Positions 46,761-58,945 are shown, counted from the first letter of the stretch. The stretch is 64,000 nt of DNA from Armillaria gallica (GCA_037576215.1 JBANDB010000008.1:2294001-2358000), one strand, 5' to 3'. The notes: generated by a model from the letters alone, not told the origin. A program made the numbers and translations.

Positions 46761-47779
46761 TTAACAAAGCACGCTCCAAGAGTTCTTAATAAGAAGAAGG
46801 GATGGACGAGGCCACACTAAGATGTCCGCTTGGAGAATTGGGGTAGAAGAGGAAGGTACAGTGGGCAAGCAAGTAAGTAGCAAGGTAGCCATGGCCCAGA
46901 TGGTGTCAACGACCCGAGCAAGTAGCTCTCGTAACTGACAGAGGAAGACAATCAAGCCAGCCAAGATCACAAGCGTGGTGCGCATGGGAAATTGGAGATA
47001 AGTAGCTTTGTAATGACGAAGACACGTCATTTTTGTAGATCTGCAAATCGGAACTGCCAAACACAATGCTGTCGCAGGGAGTCCCAGACGGTAAAGCCAT
47101 ATAGTGCCGCGACCGTTGCTCCACCAATATATAATTGCTATAATAAGATTGAGTGCTACACTGGAAGGTTCACCCAGACGCCCTTTCCGGAAGTACTGAA
47201 GACGATGCTTGGATTAACCGGGGACGGAGAGACAGCGTCAAAGGGCAATCGGCCGCTGAATGCTGACCATATTGGAGAGCAAATTAGCGGTTGTTTCTGA
47301 GTACTCTCCCTGGTGATCAGGAGTGTGGCCAATCATCCAAGGCTCTACATTGTAGACTCTGCGATGTGTGAACTGCAAAGATCGCAACAACAGTGGGGAA
47401 CGGACTTGCTTGGTTATGGATTATGAGTATGGAAAGCTTGATCCGAAGACCCTTGATTCTTCTACCATCTTTGCATCATAAATCGCACGTTCATCTAGGT
47501 TAAGGTACGTCCGGAGTACCCTGGATGCTGGCATTGGGTCCCGTCTCTCCAGATCCTCGTCTTCACAGTTGAACGTGTAGTTTCCTGGAATAATACGAGG
47601 AAGCCTTAGATGCTGTATTACTGTTGATGGCTCGACGAGGAGCATGAATGATATCTGCAATCCAAATAAAACCTCTTCCTTGATTGGCGGGTCACTATAG
47701 CTGTAGACGGTTCCGTTATGACTTCTTCTTCTGAATCGCCGCCCGTGATTTCAAGACTCGAATGTTCTGCAGCCGTCAT
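46761..47779 (-). CDS. Possible multi-exon gene, unknown product
   Basis: This is a weak candidate. From an ATG at 47779 (MTAAEHSSLEITGG, then DSEEEVITEPSTAI) a 41-nt GT-AG intron (47655-47695) leads in frame to LRLPRIIPGNYTFNCEDEDL and ERRDPMPASRVLRTYLNLDE. A further intron joins to HRRVYNVEPWMIGHTPDHQG and EYSETTANLLSNM. A later exon carries a hydrophobic segment (RTTLVILAGLIVFLCQLREL) that could span a membrane. Splice sites are plausible but the chain is not unique and I recognise no domain. It would be divergent from the zinc-cluster regulator, with 262 bp between starts. It could equally be a decayed gene. Confidence 0.3.
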
Positions 47780-48041
47780 TCCATCAGAATTCTCTACAAC
47801 AACGAGGATGTCGCATGGATGAGCACGCAGTGAGAAGAGAAGAGTATTATGGTTGGCGGTCCGTGTCCCGATTGAAGTGCCCGTGCCCCGTGATACTGCA
47901 AATCTCGGCGAGTTCCGAAATAGCGTGGTGGAAAACCTTAGTCACGATCACCATCATCTTGGACGGCACAGCCGAACTTTCAGACCTACTGTGAAGATCA
48001 CCACGCTATCAAGGAGTGCTGGTGATGAGGTGTTGAAATCC

Positions 48042-50308
48042 ATGGCAACTTCGTCTACTTACCACCTCATGTTGAAGGCCACACCGAAGACTTGCACACC
48101 CTGCAGGTTAGTATTTGTCTTCCGAGGTTCGGATAGGTCTTACCGTAGTGCCGCTGATTAACAGGGCGCGAAAAGTTGTGAGTGATCTTATTTAGCGGAA
48201 TAGCAGTATTTTGAAGTACCCCGGAGCGCTGTGACGGTGTCTATCCAACGTGCGGGTCGTGCTCGAAGGCGCGCAAGTCAGTGAATTGCGTCTACGTCGA
48301 CCCCGTTCCCACGGCCTCGAAAGGTGACCTCCTACAGAAAGGAGCAGCTTGCGTACCGTGCCGGTAATAGCTTTGTTTCTTGGTTTTCATCGTTTGCTTA
48401 ATCAGACATACTCCGTAGACGTAAGAAGAAGGTAATTGGTCTGCCAATATACTATAATATGGGGCTGATCAACAGCTATTTATCTAGAAATGTGATGCCA
48501 GTCGGCCATTTTGCTCTACATGCCGAGTAGCAAACAAGGAGGACGATTGTCAATACGACGATGGGGTACATCGAAGTATCAAGGCTGAACTCTATGATCG
48601 CATAAAGGAACTTGAGGAACGTTTGCGAGCTTACGAATCCCAGGACAGGTCTATCTCGGACTCTGACTCTTCGTCTAGTCGGTCTAGCTCGGAAAGAGCT
48701 ATCTGTGAATCTCCCAAGGACGATTCACCTACTACGCTATTTATCGAAGGATCTAGCAACCAATCCACTGGTGGAGCAGTCCTCGATATAATCCCACCAT
48801 ACGCAGATCTCCTGGCAGGCGACCCATTCAACTTGATGTCACCAGTGCCTAGAGATAACAGTGGAATGGAAGTGTTCTACATGTCTGATCTTACTCCGAT
48901 GTGAGCGGACAAAACTTTTCTCTTCGCGAACAGGAGAACTGATTTAATGCAGGCGCGACATCTTTTTTTCCCACAGAGCCCAGTTGGGAGTTTGCTTGTC
49001 AGACGAGAAGTTATTCGCAGTCAAACGTGGGGACATATCAAATGCTGTTGTACATCCTATTATGGTCCACGTTGCCCAGCTATGGGGTGCCCTTGTGCAG
49101 GTATGACAACATCAGACCTATGGGCTTTCGCTGACCCACTGCAGGAGGAATCCTCATATTTCAGAACACTCACTGAAACTATGCAACTGCAAAGTGTGCT
49201 CGATTATCTGAACGAGTCACGGGAAATCCTCCCGGCTACAACATCGTTACAGGCACACGGAATTGTATCTTTGTATTATTTCACCAAAGGTGATCTTTAC
49301 AAGGGCCGGGAATATTTACTCAAATCGGCCCACCTCCTAATGCGATATGATCTTCATCTAGTAAGGTCATCGCGGTCCCCAAACAATGACACCATTACTG
49401 TACCTTCTACGGAGGATGAGATCGGAGCTATACTGCAAGTATATTACATGGACAAGGCGGCTCATGTCCAATTCCATGTTCCTTGCCTCTTCCATCCAGA
49501 CCTCGATTCGGAGCTTTACTTGTTGTCGGTGAGCATGCGCAATCACTACGATCTGTCATTGGTCTCAACCTATACCAGGAATTCTATGCTGCCATGCCAA
49601 TTGACATCTTTGCAGTCTGTGCAAAGACGACTGCTGCAACGTATATCCAGGAAGTCCAACAACTAATGTGTCTTTGGGAAGATGAGCAATGTTGTGAGTA
49701 GACATCATAAAGTGGGCCTAAATATTTTGAATGCCCTTCATAGGCTCGATCCGTTCAACCCGAGGTTCCACCAAATATTGGGATCTTATGCAAAGGATAC
49801 AGGTTCATTTATCTCGCGTGAAGTCGCGTACGCTGCTCGTTGTTGATCAACACTTTTCTCGGGCACTGAAGCTGGTGGAGGTTGTCGACTTGACTGCTTT
49901 GACAGAGCTCCATCTTTTGCTAGCGTCGACGGGTCTAGAATATCGCCAGGCGTGTTCCAACACAGCCGGTGAGATAGTCAGCATCTTTTCCACCTTTGTG
50001 GATGAAGACTATAGTCGTCTGGACCCGATACTGACAGTAAGTGGACCATTGCATTGGAATTCTCATATTCATCACTACATCCCTGGCGTGGCGCAGCTAG
50101 CTCTAAGGGCTTGCCACAAAGTGCTTCAACAAGAGTTCTATACATCACCTTCCTTAATCTCTCAGGAGATAATTTATCATATGCATGCGGTCCTGCAGAC
50201 CACGGCCAGTAAATTGAAGAGAAAATTGCCCTATATAGATGGTATGCACAGTTGTTCTTACCTGACACCGTCTAACCCGAGATCTCTACAGTGTCTTTTG
50301 ACTTGTAA
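48042..50308 (+). CDS. Zn2Cys6 transcription regulator with two tandem zinc clusters
   Basis: This is a fungal binuclear-cluster regulator, nuclear by family. From the ATG at 48042 the first cluster uses Cys 18, 21, 28, 35, 38 and 47 (CTPCRARKVRCDGVYPTC, then GSCSKARKSVNC). A second complete cluster uses Cys 68, 71, 78, 85, 88 and 97 (CVPCRRKKKKCDASRPFC, then STCRVANKEDDC), exactly 50 residues later. Each is split by a phase-2 intron, a 13-nt micro-exon (48165-48177 and 48419-48431) and a phase-0 intron. One exon, 48227-48363, joins the two clusters, so they belong to one gene. A coiled coil follows (SIKAELYDRIKELEERLRAY), then a Ser/Asp-rich linker and the middle homology region (FSHRAQLGVCLSDEKLFAVK, SVLDYLNESREILPATTSLQ). 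I took a final intron before the stop at 50306; without it the frame runs to 50357. Targets unknown. Confidence 0.85.
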
Positions 50309-50551
50309 TTGTGTCCCGTTCTATAAGCTTAACCTAGATCTCCGTAATTACTGTTAGGGCTTGATTGTATTATTTATGTTGTGATTCAAAGGTTGAATAT
50401 CGGATAGTCTCTGTGCGCAGGACGACTCGGAGCAGTGGACAGGACGAATCCAATTCCGAGTAGCGCGCCTGAGTCGCGATCATAACACGTGACATCAGAA
50501 ACAATGCCGGGAAACACGTAGGCAGATGAGATAACACTTTCCCATACTTCC

Positions 50552-52208
50552 ATGTCGCTGGTCGAGTTGCACGTCGAGCTACCCGCCTACGCTCACTCAT
50601 TCACGGTCAATGTCGACAGCGGATCCACAATTTTGGCAGTTAAAGAGCAGATTCAGGCAGTTTGTACCGGCCGACCTCGTGTTGATGGACAGAGACTCAT
50701 TTGGCGAGGTCGAGCATTGGCAGACCATGAGCGGCTGGATGCTATTTGGACCGTAAGCCTGCTGTACAACTGCTATTGTGATACTTACCTCTGACTTTGA
50801 ATCAGTCCCCTGACGAATTACGGATCGTTCATTTAGCGGTTCATCCTACCGCTTGGTCAGATTCACCCCCACAGGTTCCACGAACTGCATCCTCCAATTC
50901 TTCTGCTTCGCTTGCGTCGTCTTCGATTGAACAGCTTCTTGGTTCACTTTCGCAAACACAGTCGCGGACTGTTCCCTCACCATCGTCGGCACTCGGTTAC
51001 GTGATCTTCCAGCATCGCAATGCCCTCCTCGCTCTCATGCAGTGTGATGTCGTTCGAATGTCGCATCCAACTACGCCGAGGAGGGAAGCCATGAGATATC
51101 TTGCTAGTCAAGGCTGGTCGTGGCCACCTATCTTCGACAAAGACTATCCTCCTCGGAGTCTTGGTGGTGTGAGGTACAAGCCAGTTGTCCGAGAGTGCGT
51201 TTCAGCATCCGTTCTCCTATCCGGCCTCTTACTAATCGTTCTCTCTAGAGGAAAGAATTACTTGAGCTTGGAGGATCCATCGCAAACTCCTACCGCGACA
51301 CAGCAGCATGCACTGCAGGTCTTGTCGTTCACGCTGTCCATTCTAAAATCAGATGCCATTCCTGCACCAATGCGCACCGTTTCTCAGACAACACAACAGG
51401 ATACCATTCCTCCCCAGATTACTGCGCTTTACAACAGCTTGGGCTTCCGCATGGCGCAATCCAAAATCCTCAGAATGTCGTCTTAAACGATGTTCCCGTG
51501 GGTAACCAGATACCAGCACCTCCAGAACTTCCCCAACTCCAAATACGCCCTTTCTTACTGCCTCTTACATTCCTTTTACTGCGAACACTGTTATTGCTCT
51601 ACTTTTTTGCACCTGCGCGGAAGCCATTCATTGGCATCCTGATAATGGGATGGGCCTTGTATGAGATATGGACTCGGCATGGTTTTAACAGATGGATTGC
51701 CCCTGCGGCTGAAGATCAACGGCAACCCGCGGCTGGAGACGTAGCGGCTGCTGATAACCGGGTAAATCGTCCAGCTGCAGCGGCCGACGCTCCAGCTGCT
51801 GCTGCTGCTGCTGAGCCTGGCGGAGTAGGTGGCGTACAAGCACCCTCTATGGGAGTGTTGGATACCCTCGCCAACTTCAACATACCCAACGAGGAACGGA
51901 CGCTTGAGGGAACGGTAACAGAACCGCCCACCTTTAGCCAGAAATCCTTGGCGTTCATGACGCTGCTCGTAACAACAGTTCACCCCGCTGTTTGGGATCG
52001 ACGAAGAGCTGTTCTACGCCGGCGGGAAGGGCGAATACGGACGGAAGCTAATGCTATGGAAGTCCGCGGTGACGGTGAAGATACGGAAGAGAATCGGCGC
52101 AGAGAGCAGCGACGCGAAGAACTCGCTGCTCAACATGCCCGCCGGCCTGGATGGGTGCAGCAGTATGTTCGACGCGTGGTTGCGAACGAATGGGTAGACG
52201 ACGATTAG
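50552..52208 (+). CDS. Ubiquitin-like-domain membrane protein, HERP-like
   Basis: This is probably an ER-membrane protein of the HERPUD/Usa1 kind, which organise ubiquitin ligases for ER-associated degradation. The N-terminal ubiquitin-like domain reads VELHVELPAYAHSFTVNVDS, ILAVKEQIQAVCTGRPRVDG and QRLIWRGRALADHERLDAIW, close to the HERP pattern. A Ser-rich linker and a middle segment (ASQGWSWPPIFDKDYPPRSL) follow. The C-terminal half has a hydrophobic hairpin (FLLPLTFLLLRTLLLLYFFA, then PFIGILIMGWALYEIW), an Ala-rich linker encoded by GCT repeats, and a basic/acidic helix ending RVVANEWVDDD. Between about 51380 and 51440 the frame changes. A short intron starting GTTTCT and ending CAACAG restores it, but a sequencing frameshift is the alternative. 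Confidence 0.7.
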
Positions 52209-52413
52209 TAACATCGGCAGCGTACGATAGAGTGAGAAACCAAGTTGGGAGTTTATAACTATGTGCGTACTTAAGAGCTTGTGTTCCTGTGTCCACGCGA
52301 GTATTGGAAGTGAAGGTATAATTTGTACATGATCTACGTATATACTACTATATAACTAAACAGATAGATCACTACTTCAGTAAACCTAGAAATTAGTTCA
52401 GTCAAAAGGAAGC

Positions 52414-55400
52414 CTAACATGAGAGAGAGAAGTCATACCTCAGTACATATCGCTCCTCTTCCTTGAGACTCTCGAGATATTCACCAGCAGACACGGCATC
52501 TTGACCCTTGTATTTCACTAGCGCGTTAACAAGGGCTTCATACACATCAGGCACCGGCCATGTAGGCCCACAAAGATAGAAAACGCCATTCTGATCTCGA
52601 ATCATGGTAGCCAACGCTTCCGAGTCTTCGAGCATCTTGTGCTGGATGTAGACCTTTTTGGGACCATCCCTAGAAAACGCCAGTCCAGCACGAGTAATGA
52701 CACCATCCAGAATGAAGGATTCAATCTCTTCTCCGTATAAATACTCCGCTGACTGGTACCGAGATCCGAAGTAGTAGTAGACGGGTCCAACCTTTTGGCC
52801 TTGTTGAAGGAGCCAAGCACGGTGTTGCAAGAAGGCTCGGAAGGGTGCGGCTCCCGTGCCCAGACCGGCGAGAATGAGTGGTTGCATATTGTCTGGCGGC
52901 AACTTTGGAAAAATCAGTTAGAAACAAATCAATCAAGTACACGTACAACTTACCTTCATGACACTAGGCTTGATGGACACTGTGACTTTTTGGCCAATCT
53001 TGAGATCAGCCAGGTATCGTGTGCATTGACCATAGCGAAGAGAGCCTAGTTTCAAGGGCCATCAGATCATCATAATTCCACATCGAAGCGCTTGACACTT
53101 ACCATTTGGTGCTTGCCAATCTACGGCTACGACGAGTAGATCAACTCGGTCCCCCACGACACTCTGAGCGCTGGCAATACTATAATGCCTTGGCTTGATA
53201 TCACCCACCAACTCACACAAACGCTCTATGCCGGGTTTGGCACTGGGGTACATTCTCAACACATCGGAGAAAGTAACAGTGTCCTTCTCCGATAATTTCT
53301 TGAAAGTCGAAGAACCTTCCGCTGATCCAATGAAGAGAAGAGAGTGTCTGTCGACGGATGAGGTGGCAAAAGGCGCGAGATCAGTATAGAATGATTTGGG
53401 TGGACGCCCAAAGAGATCAATCTGCTGCTGCAGCGCCTGGAAGACGGTCCGTGTGTGCATGTTATCTTCGCCAGCTACCACGGGAATAGTGATGAGACGG
53501 TTAGGGTCGATGCCATACCAATCGCAGAAGTCAAGGACCTCTTGCGCATCGTTCCAACCGTGTACGCCCAGTGCTTCACCAATCTCGTACTTGAGTCCGG
53601 TACCTGTAGTATCGAATTCAAGGTGGAAGACATTGCGATCGTATTCCAGAGGAGTAAGTCGACGATTGACGACGCATGTAACGAGGAAAGTGTCATCGGG
53701 GATTTCTGGGCGGAGAGAGGCATCGGAAGCCAGTCCGGAAGGCGTGAACGCGTCATGAAACAAGATATGCTTCGCTGCGTCGTGCCAGGTACCCACGTAC
53801 GCGCCAGTGGCCACTGAATCACCATCATCACTTTCCACGACCACCGCATTGAACTCAATCTCCTTCAGCGGTGGCTCGAATTGGCATCCTCGCCCGAGAC
53901 TACAGGCGTCTCAATATCAACCAATCCAGACCAAGCAGCAGAGTTCACCGCTTCAAGTGAAGCACCCTGTACAACACCCTCAAAGGCACTTTTTGCGACA
54001 GCGGCTACAAGGTCCTCCCGTGCAGCACTTCCCAGATACAACCTGAGGAAAGCGAGGGTGACAAGGACATTTTCAATGACGTCGGTGTTAGAGGTGTCAA
54101 CAAGTTGAGAGGCAATGCCCGCAGCGTCAAGACTGTAAAAATGCACGCCTTTCTGTTCCACAGACGCGATGGACTCCGAAGGTAGATTAGCCAACAGTTC
54201 CGCAGGCGACCAGGACGTGATAACAAGAATCACAGAGCCGGGTTTGGCATATTTGAACAGAGCATGGGATTTGACGAGGCTCGGGTCCAATATACCAAGG
54301 AAATCGACTGCGTCCTTCTCGAAAGGAAGGGCGACGGGGATGGGGAGGAAAGGCGACACATCCTTCTTGGGCGAAAGAAGCATACGGTTGATAGTAATAC
54401 CTCCCGTCTTGGAGAACGCGTCGTGATCGGTAAGGAGACGCGCTGACACGCCTTTGTTTGACAGGAAAACACCCTCCAACACATGCGAAAAAGATGTCAA
54501 CGCGGAATTGGGAGTGCTAAAGAGGAAAAGCTTCTTGGCGGAGGAGGGAAGTAAAGCCGACACATTTTTGACAGACGCAGGAACGAGTTTCGAGAGGAAG
54601 CGGATGAACGCATCTTCCTCGGAAACATACGACTGTGTCTGGGCGGGAGTAACGCGATGTCCGTGAACAGCGGATACGGCCTCATGGTAAAGCAGCGCGC
54701 CGAATACATCAGCGTATAGAAATCCCTGCGTCAAAGCGGTCGGGACGTCATCCAGTACATGAATGATACGTGCTGTCTTGGGCAGAACGTCCCGAAGACT
54801 ATCCTCATCCCAAGGTCTCAATACGTTCACCGAAATGACTCCAAAGCCCGTAGATCGGCTGGCGATGGCTTTGGCAGCCAATGCCAACGGGCCGTTCAAC
54901 AAAACAACCACGATCTCCGCTTCCGAGTCGCCAGTATAGTCAAAGAAGGAATATCCGGCTTGAGCCAGGACAGTTGACACCGAACTATTCTGTTTAACAG
55001 GAAGAGGGGACAGGGGGGATATGGAATGGCCTATCTCGCGCGCGGCTGCATAGTGGTCGAAGATATGGACAATATGGTGAGAGGTGAGCTGGTAGGATAG
55101 ATGTGCAAAATCAGCTGCTTCCTGAGGGGTCGCCGAGAGAAGAATGACGAGACTGCTTGGGAGAATAGGCAAGGAGGTAGCAAGGGGGGCGAGCGAGGGC
55201 GAAATCGATAGGGCATCGTTGGCGAAGAGAAGGTTAGGGACTTGCAGGACCAATCTACTCGTTGGACCCGCCTCCGGGAGGTAGGACAGGGAAGAGGCCA
55301 TCATTGAAAGACCCTTTGTCGACGTATACGCAGTGATAACACCATCCTGGCTGGTTCCCTCCGACAAACGACCGACAAGAGTCAATCCAGCACCAGCCCT

Positions 55401-55664
55401 CGTCTGCAAGTCCACGACGGGGGCTGACTCCTTACCAGATCTTGCCCAGGACTTGGTGAGCGTGCCAAAGCCGGTCTGCTCTGCCAAATCGTACACAAAA
55501 ATGGTTGAGCTCGTCTGTGGCCTGGAGGAGATGTATTCGATTAGGTGGGATGCCGGTATCCGGGGATTGAAGAATAGTGCCTCGAGCCCATTTGCCTTTA
55601 GCTTGGGCGACGGTGCCGTGGATAAGGTCTTCGTCGACGATAATGGGGTCGAGGAGCCAGACAT
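52414..55664 (-). CDS. MET10: Sulfite reductase (NADPH) flavoprotein component
   Basis: This is the alpha subunit of assimilatory sulfite reductase, passing electrons from NADPH through FAD to the Met5 subunit. The long first exon (about 53957-55664) encodes the pyruvate-ferredoxin-oxidoreductase-like N-terminal region (VQTPSRLVLQVPNLL-type segments, DVFGALLYHEAVSAVHGHRV). A 56-nt intron restores the frame to DACSLGRGCQFEPPLKEIEF, a Met10-typical junction. The FAD domain has VTCVVNRRLTPLEYDRNVFH, YEIGEALGVHGWNDAQEVLD and RHYSIASAQSVVGDRVDLLV. The NADPH domain has PLILAGLGTGAAPFRAFLQH, GPVYYYFGSRYQSAEYLYGE and GVFYLCGPTWPVPDVYEALV. The C-terminus (ERYVLR) may end at 52414 or after an unplaced last intron. 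No flavodoxin domain is present, as usual in fungal Met10. Confidence 0.92.
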
Positions 55665-56174
55665 CGTGTCGCTGAAGGATATATTTTGTCCATTCTGTTC
55701 CGAAAAATCCGTTCAAAGTCATTACTGTTCATTAGCAATCTGCGCGCAAAATCACGTCTTTCATTTCAAATCAGTTCCGGTCCTAACCGGCCCGAGTTCA
55801 CCCACTGAAAATTCCACTCGTTTACGTCCACCAAGTACCCACACAAACTCACGCACAAAAATCCGTCGAATTCACTGGTACTTATTGGCGCCGACGCAAG
55901 TTTGGCATATCGGAATTCAGCGTATGTTGCTTGACATTCGAACACACATGCATCATCATCGAATGATGGACTTGAATCCAGCCTGTTGACTTGCGGAAAT
56001 CTCTTTTCAGAAGATGAAGCCCCTTATATACAGCAAACTCGCATTCCTAAGCACTGGTTAAGTATAGATCATTCTCAGAAAGCCCGATGATATGGTTGGT
56101 AAACTTCCGTTGTTCTTTTCATAATGTGAAGGCCCGCCGCCCTAGTACGCTATATGCAATCTATCCTATAGTGA
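55665..56174. other. Promoter of MET10 and 3' flank of FUR1
   Basis: These 510 bp separate the MET10 start from the FUR1 stop, both on the minus strand. The plus-strand frame over 55333-55989 is the antisense of MET10 extended into this gap and is not a gene. No clear Met4/Cbf1-type site (CACGTG) was seen. Confidence 0.5.
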
Positions 56175-57236
56175 TCATGCACGGATTGTGTTGAAGAGGC
56201 GGTCACCCTGAAACATTTATAAGTGAAAGAACGATCAACACTTCTTTGCGAACTTACAGTGTCTCCGAGTCCCGGGCTTATGATTCCTTGGGGCGTCAAC
56301 TCATCGTCAACGCCGGCCACCCAAATCTACGCAAGAGCTCAGTGAACGCCGCCAGTATTTTGCACATTTAGAGTTACCTCTAACTCTGGGAATTCATCCT
56401 GGACATGTTCCAACCCTGGCTTTGAGGCCAGGACGCAGAGAAGCTTGACGTTTTGGACTATCAATAGTGTTTAGCATCATAATTCCTGGCATCAACATGC
56501 GGCTTACTAGGAATACCCCAATCAACGATCATAGATAAGGCGGCACAAGCCGTTCCCCCAGTCGCAATTAGAGGATCGAGTAGGAAGACAGTGTCAACGG
56601 GAGGAGAGGGGGGTAGCTTGGAATAGTCTGAGAATGCGATCAGCCGCAGGGAAGGAAGGACATTGTAGCATGGCACTTTACATTCTACTGGCTGGAGAGT
56701 AACCTTCTCTCTATAAAGACCAAGATGGTAGACGGGTGCTGATCTGGAATGTGCGGCGTGTCATGACAGAAGCATTGTAAGAAACAAAGAACATTACGGG
56801 AAGAGAGTCAACTGCCGGTTCGATGTCAATACAACATATAAGCACAAGATTGTGGCGAACGTACCAGTGCGTCCGACATTCCCAAACCAGCACGCAGAAT
56901 TGGCGTGAGTCCTACACGAGGCTTGATAACGGTGCCCTTGAACGGTCCGATGGGAGTTTGCTACGGAGTTCGGTGTCAAATTCCTTCCTCCGTGACGGGC
57001 ATTGGATGGACTAACTCCATCAAAGGACTCTTCTTCAAGCGACCGTGAGGCTTCAAGTCCTAGTATCAGACTAATGTGGTTAATTCCCTGAGGAATTCGA
57101 GTGAGAATGACAAAGGGGCTGATGCGATGGTCGAGCGTACCTCACGGAACTCCTTCGACGACGTCGACGACTGCCTCAGCTTCGAGAGCTCTGCATTGAC
57201 GATGGGATGCGACAACAGATTTACTTTGGAGGACAT
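56175..57236 (-). CDS. FUR1: Uracil phosphoribosyltransferase
   Basis: This is the pyrimidine-salvage enzyme that makes UMP from uracil and PRPP, cytosolic. Splicing gives MSSKVNLLSHPIVNAELSKL and RQSSTSSKEFRE, then LILGLEASRSLEEESFDG, TPIGPFKGTVIKPRVGLTP and ILRAGLGMSDAL. Next are APVYHLGLYREKVTLQPVE and the PRPP-binding loop VFLLDPLIATGGTACAALS. The end is KLLCVLASKPGLEHVQDEF, IWVAGVDDELTPQGIISPGL and GDRLFNTIRA at a TGA at 56175. The GLGD uracil-binding loop (GLGDTGDR) is intact across an intron. The junction between SDAL and APVYH (about 56730-56865) could not be placed uniquely; all other introns are clean. The gene is head-to-head with RRP8 (189 bp). Confidence 0.9.
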
Positions 57237-57425
57237 GGTTGGAAGTCAAGGTGTATTGTTGCTTATCGGTCAGGACAGCGAGTGTTAATGGAGGCGCTTT
57301 ACCGTGACGTCGATCTTATCACCTTGTCGCCTATTTATTTGGTTACCGGCATTTTCTTGTGCATTACGCTTCTTCCACTCTTCTTCCACTACCACCACCA
57401 CCGCTCATTGTCCTCAATCGCCACT

Positions 57426-58807
57426 ATGCCACTGTTCGACGTTCCAGGATGGTCTGTCAAGTCTGACCCAGTACCAGAAGCCAACTTGTCCTCTCGGAAG
57501 CGGAAAAGAACATCCGAAGATTCCGAAAAAATGCTCGCCGCCGAGGCCAACTTGGGCAAACTGATGAGCAGGTTCAAGGGAAATTTATCAAGTCAGCGCG
57601 TCAAGGGGCCGAAGTCTGTTGACAAATCGAGCAAAGCCTCCTCTAGAAAATCTAAAATTGACGCGCATGAGGAGAAAAAGAAAGCCATCTCTCTTCCGCG
57701 GCCATTGAAAGCCGTTGACTCAAGGCAGTCGTTGGACCGGCCGACCAAGAGAGTAAAGACGAAGCATAGAGTGGAACCGTCCGCTAGCGCTGATGTCGTG
57801 GAGGAGAAGAAACCCGATGGTCTCACCAACCTACAGAAAGAGATGAAGGAGAGTTTGAATGGCGCGCGCTTCAGGTCAGAACGCGCCACTGTCCCGCGTA
57901 TACATACTCATGGACGCGTAGGATGATAAACGAAACGCTGTACAAGTCAAATAGCTCTGAAGCGTTTTCAATGATGCAAGAGGACAAGAATGGTACGTTT
58001 CATACTCAAATTTGATATTCTTGGTCTCAATGTACCCTTATCATGCAGTGTTCGAAGAAGTGCGTCGTCAGCTCAAAGTCCCTGCTACTGTGTTGATAGA
58101 ATCTCTAGTATCATACTGGTTTCCGTCACCAAGTCCAATCCTGGCCGACTAATCCCGTGGAAACTTATATCACTGCGCTGTCGGACTACCCCCCGAAGAC
58201 TGTCATTGCAGATTTGGGATGCGGAGATGCCGCTATCGCGCGCGCTCTCCTGCCGAAAGGATTCACCGTCTTATCTTTCGATCTCATTTCGACAAATGCG
58301 TTCGTTGTGGAGGCTGATATCTGCAACAAGCTTCCTCTCCCTGGTTCCGAGCCACTTCATGATAAAGGGGATGGTGAAGGCCACACCGTTGATATCGTAG
58401 TATGCGCACTGAGTTTAATGGGAGTTAACTGGCCTAATTGTATCAGAGAGGCGTGGAGGGTACTGAGACCTGAGTAAAAATACGCCTCAAACCCGGTACC
58501 TCGTTTACTGACATACAATCCCAGTGGCGAACTCAAGGTAGCCGAAGTTGCCAGTCGCTTTGGGGATGACAAGCAGTTCATTTCTCTTATCACCTCGATG
58601 GGGTTTCGACTTAGCTCTAAGGTGAGTACTCATATTCTTACTAGCCTAGCTTCCCCCTGACACATTCTGTGTTAGGATGCTAGCAATACACATTTCACCA
58701 CGTTCGATTTCAAGAAAGTTCCTAGGAAGCCCAAAACTGACAAAGAGTGGACTAGTATTCTCTCAAAAGGCGCTATTCTCAAGCCTTGTGAATACAAGCG
58801 AAGATGA
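57426..58807 (+). CDS. RRP8: 25S rRNA adenine-N1 methyltransferase Rrp8
   Basis: This nucleolar enzyme makes m1A in large-subunit rRNA in other fungi. The N-terminal exon (MPLFDVPGWSVKSDPVPEAN) is Lys/Arg/Ser-rich with nuclear-localisation-type runs (SRKRKRTSED, RPTKRVKTKHRVE). The catalytic part begins LQKEMKESLNGARFRWINET, LYKSNSSEAFSMMQ, then VETYITALSDYPPKTVIADL. The S-adenosylmethionine loop is ADLGCGDAAIARALL; VVCALSLMGVNWPNCIREAW is the Rrp8 version of motif IV. Later blocks are GELKVAEVASRFGDD and FTTFDFKKVPRKP. It ends GAILKPCEYKRR. About five introns. Complete and typical. It shares a 189-bp divergent promoter with FUR1. Confidence 0.93.
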
Positions 58808-58945
58808 ACATCGAATGTCATTAGATGGGTTGTGATGCCATGTCTATGTAGAAAAGCGCGAATTCTAATATACATATATATATCCCTAAGGTATACAGTT
58901 CGTTTGAACCAATTTCGCGCTTCGATCGTGCAAGATTTCATCGGA

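Noticed and set aside
51795..51815. GCT microsatellite
   Set aside because: It is an in-frame alanine run in the linker of the HERP-like protein, so it is coding low complexity and not an independent repeat.
53800..53970. Apparent frameshift splitting MET10
   Set aside because: A 56-nt GT-AG intron (GTGCTT...TTGAG) restores the frame and produces the family-typical junction DACSLGRGCQFE, so the gene is intact.
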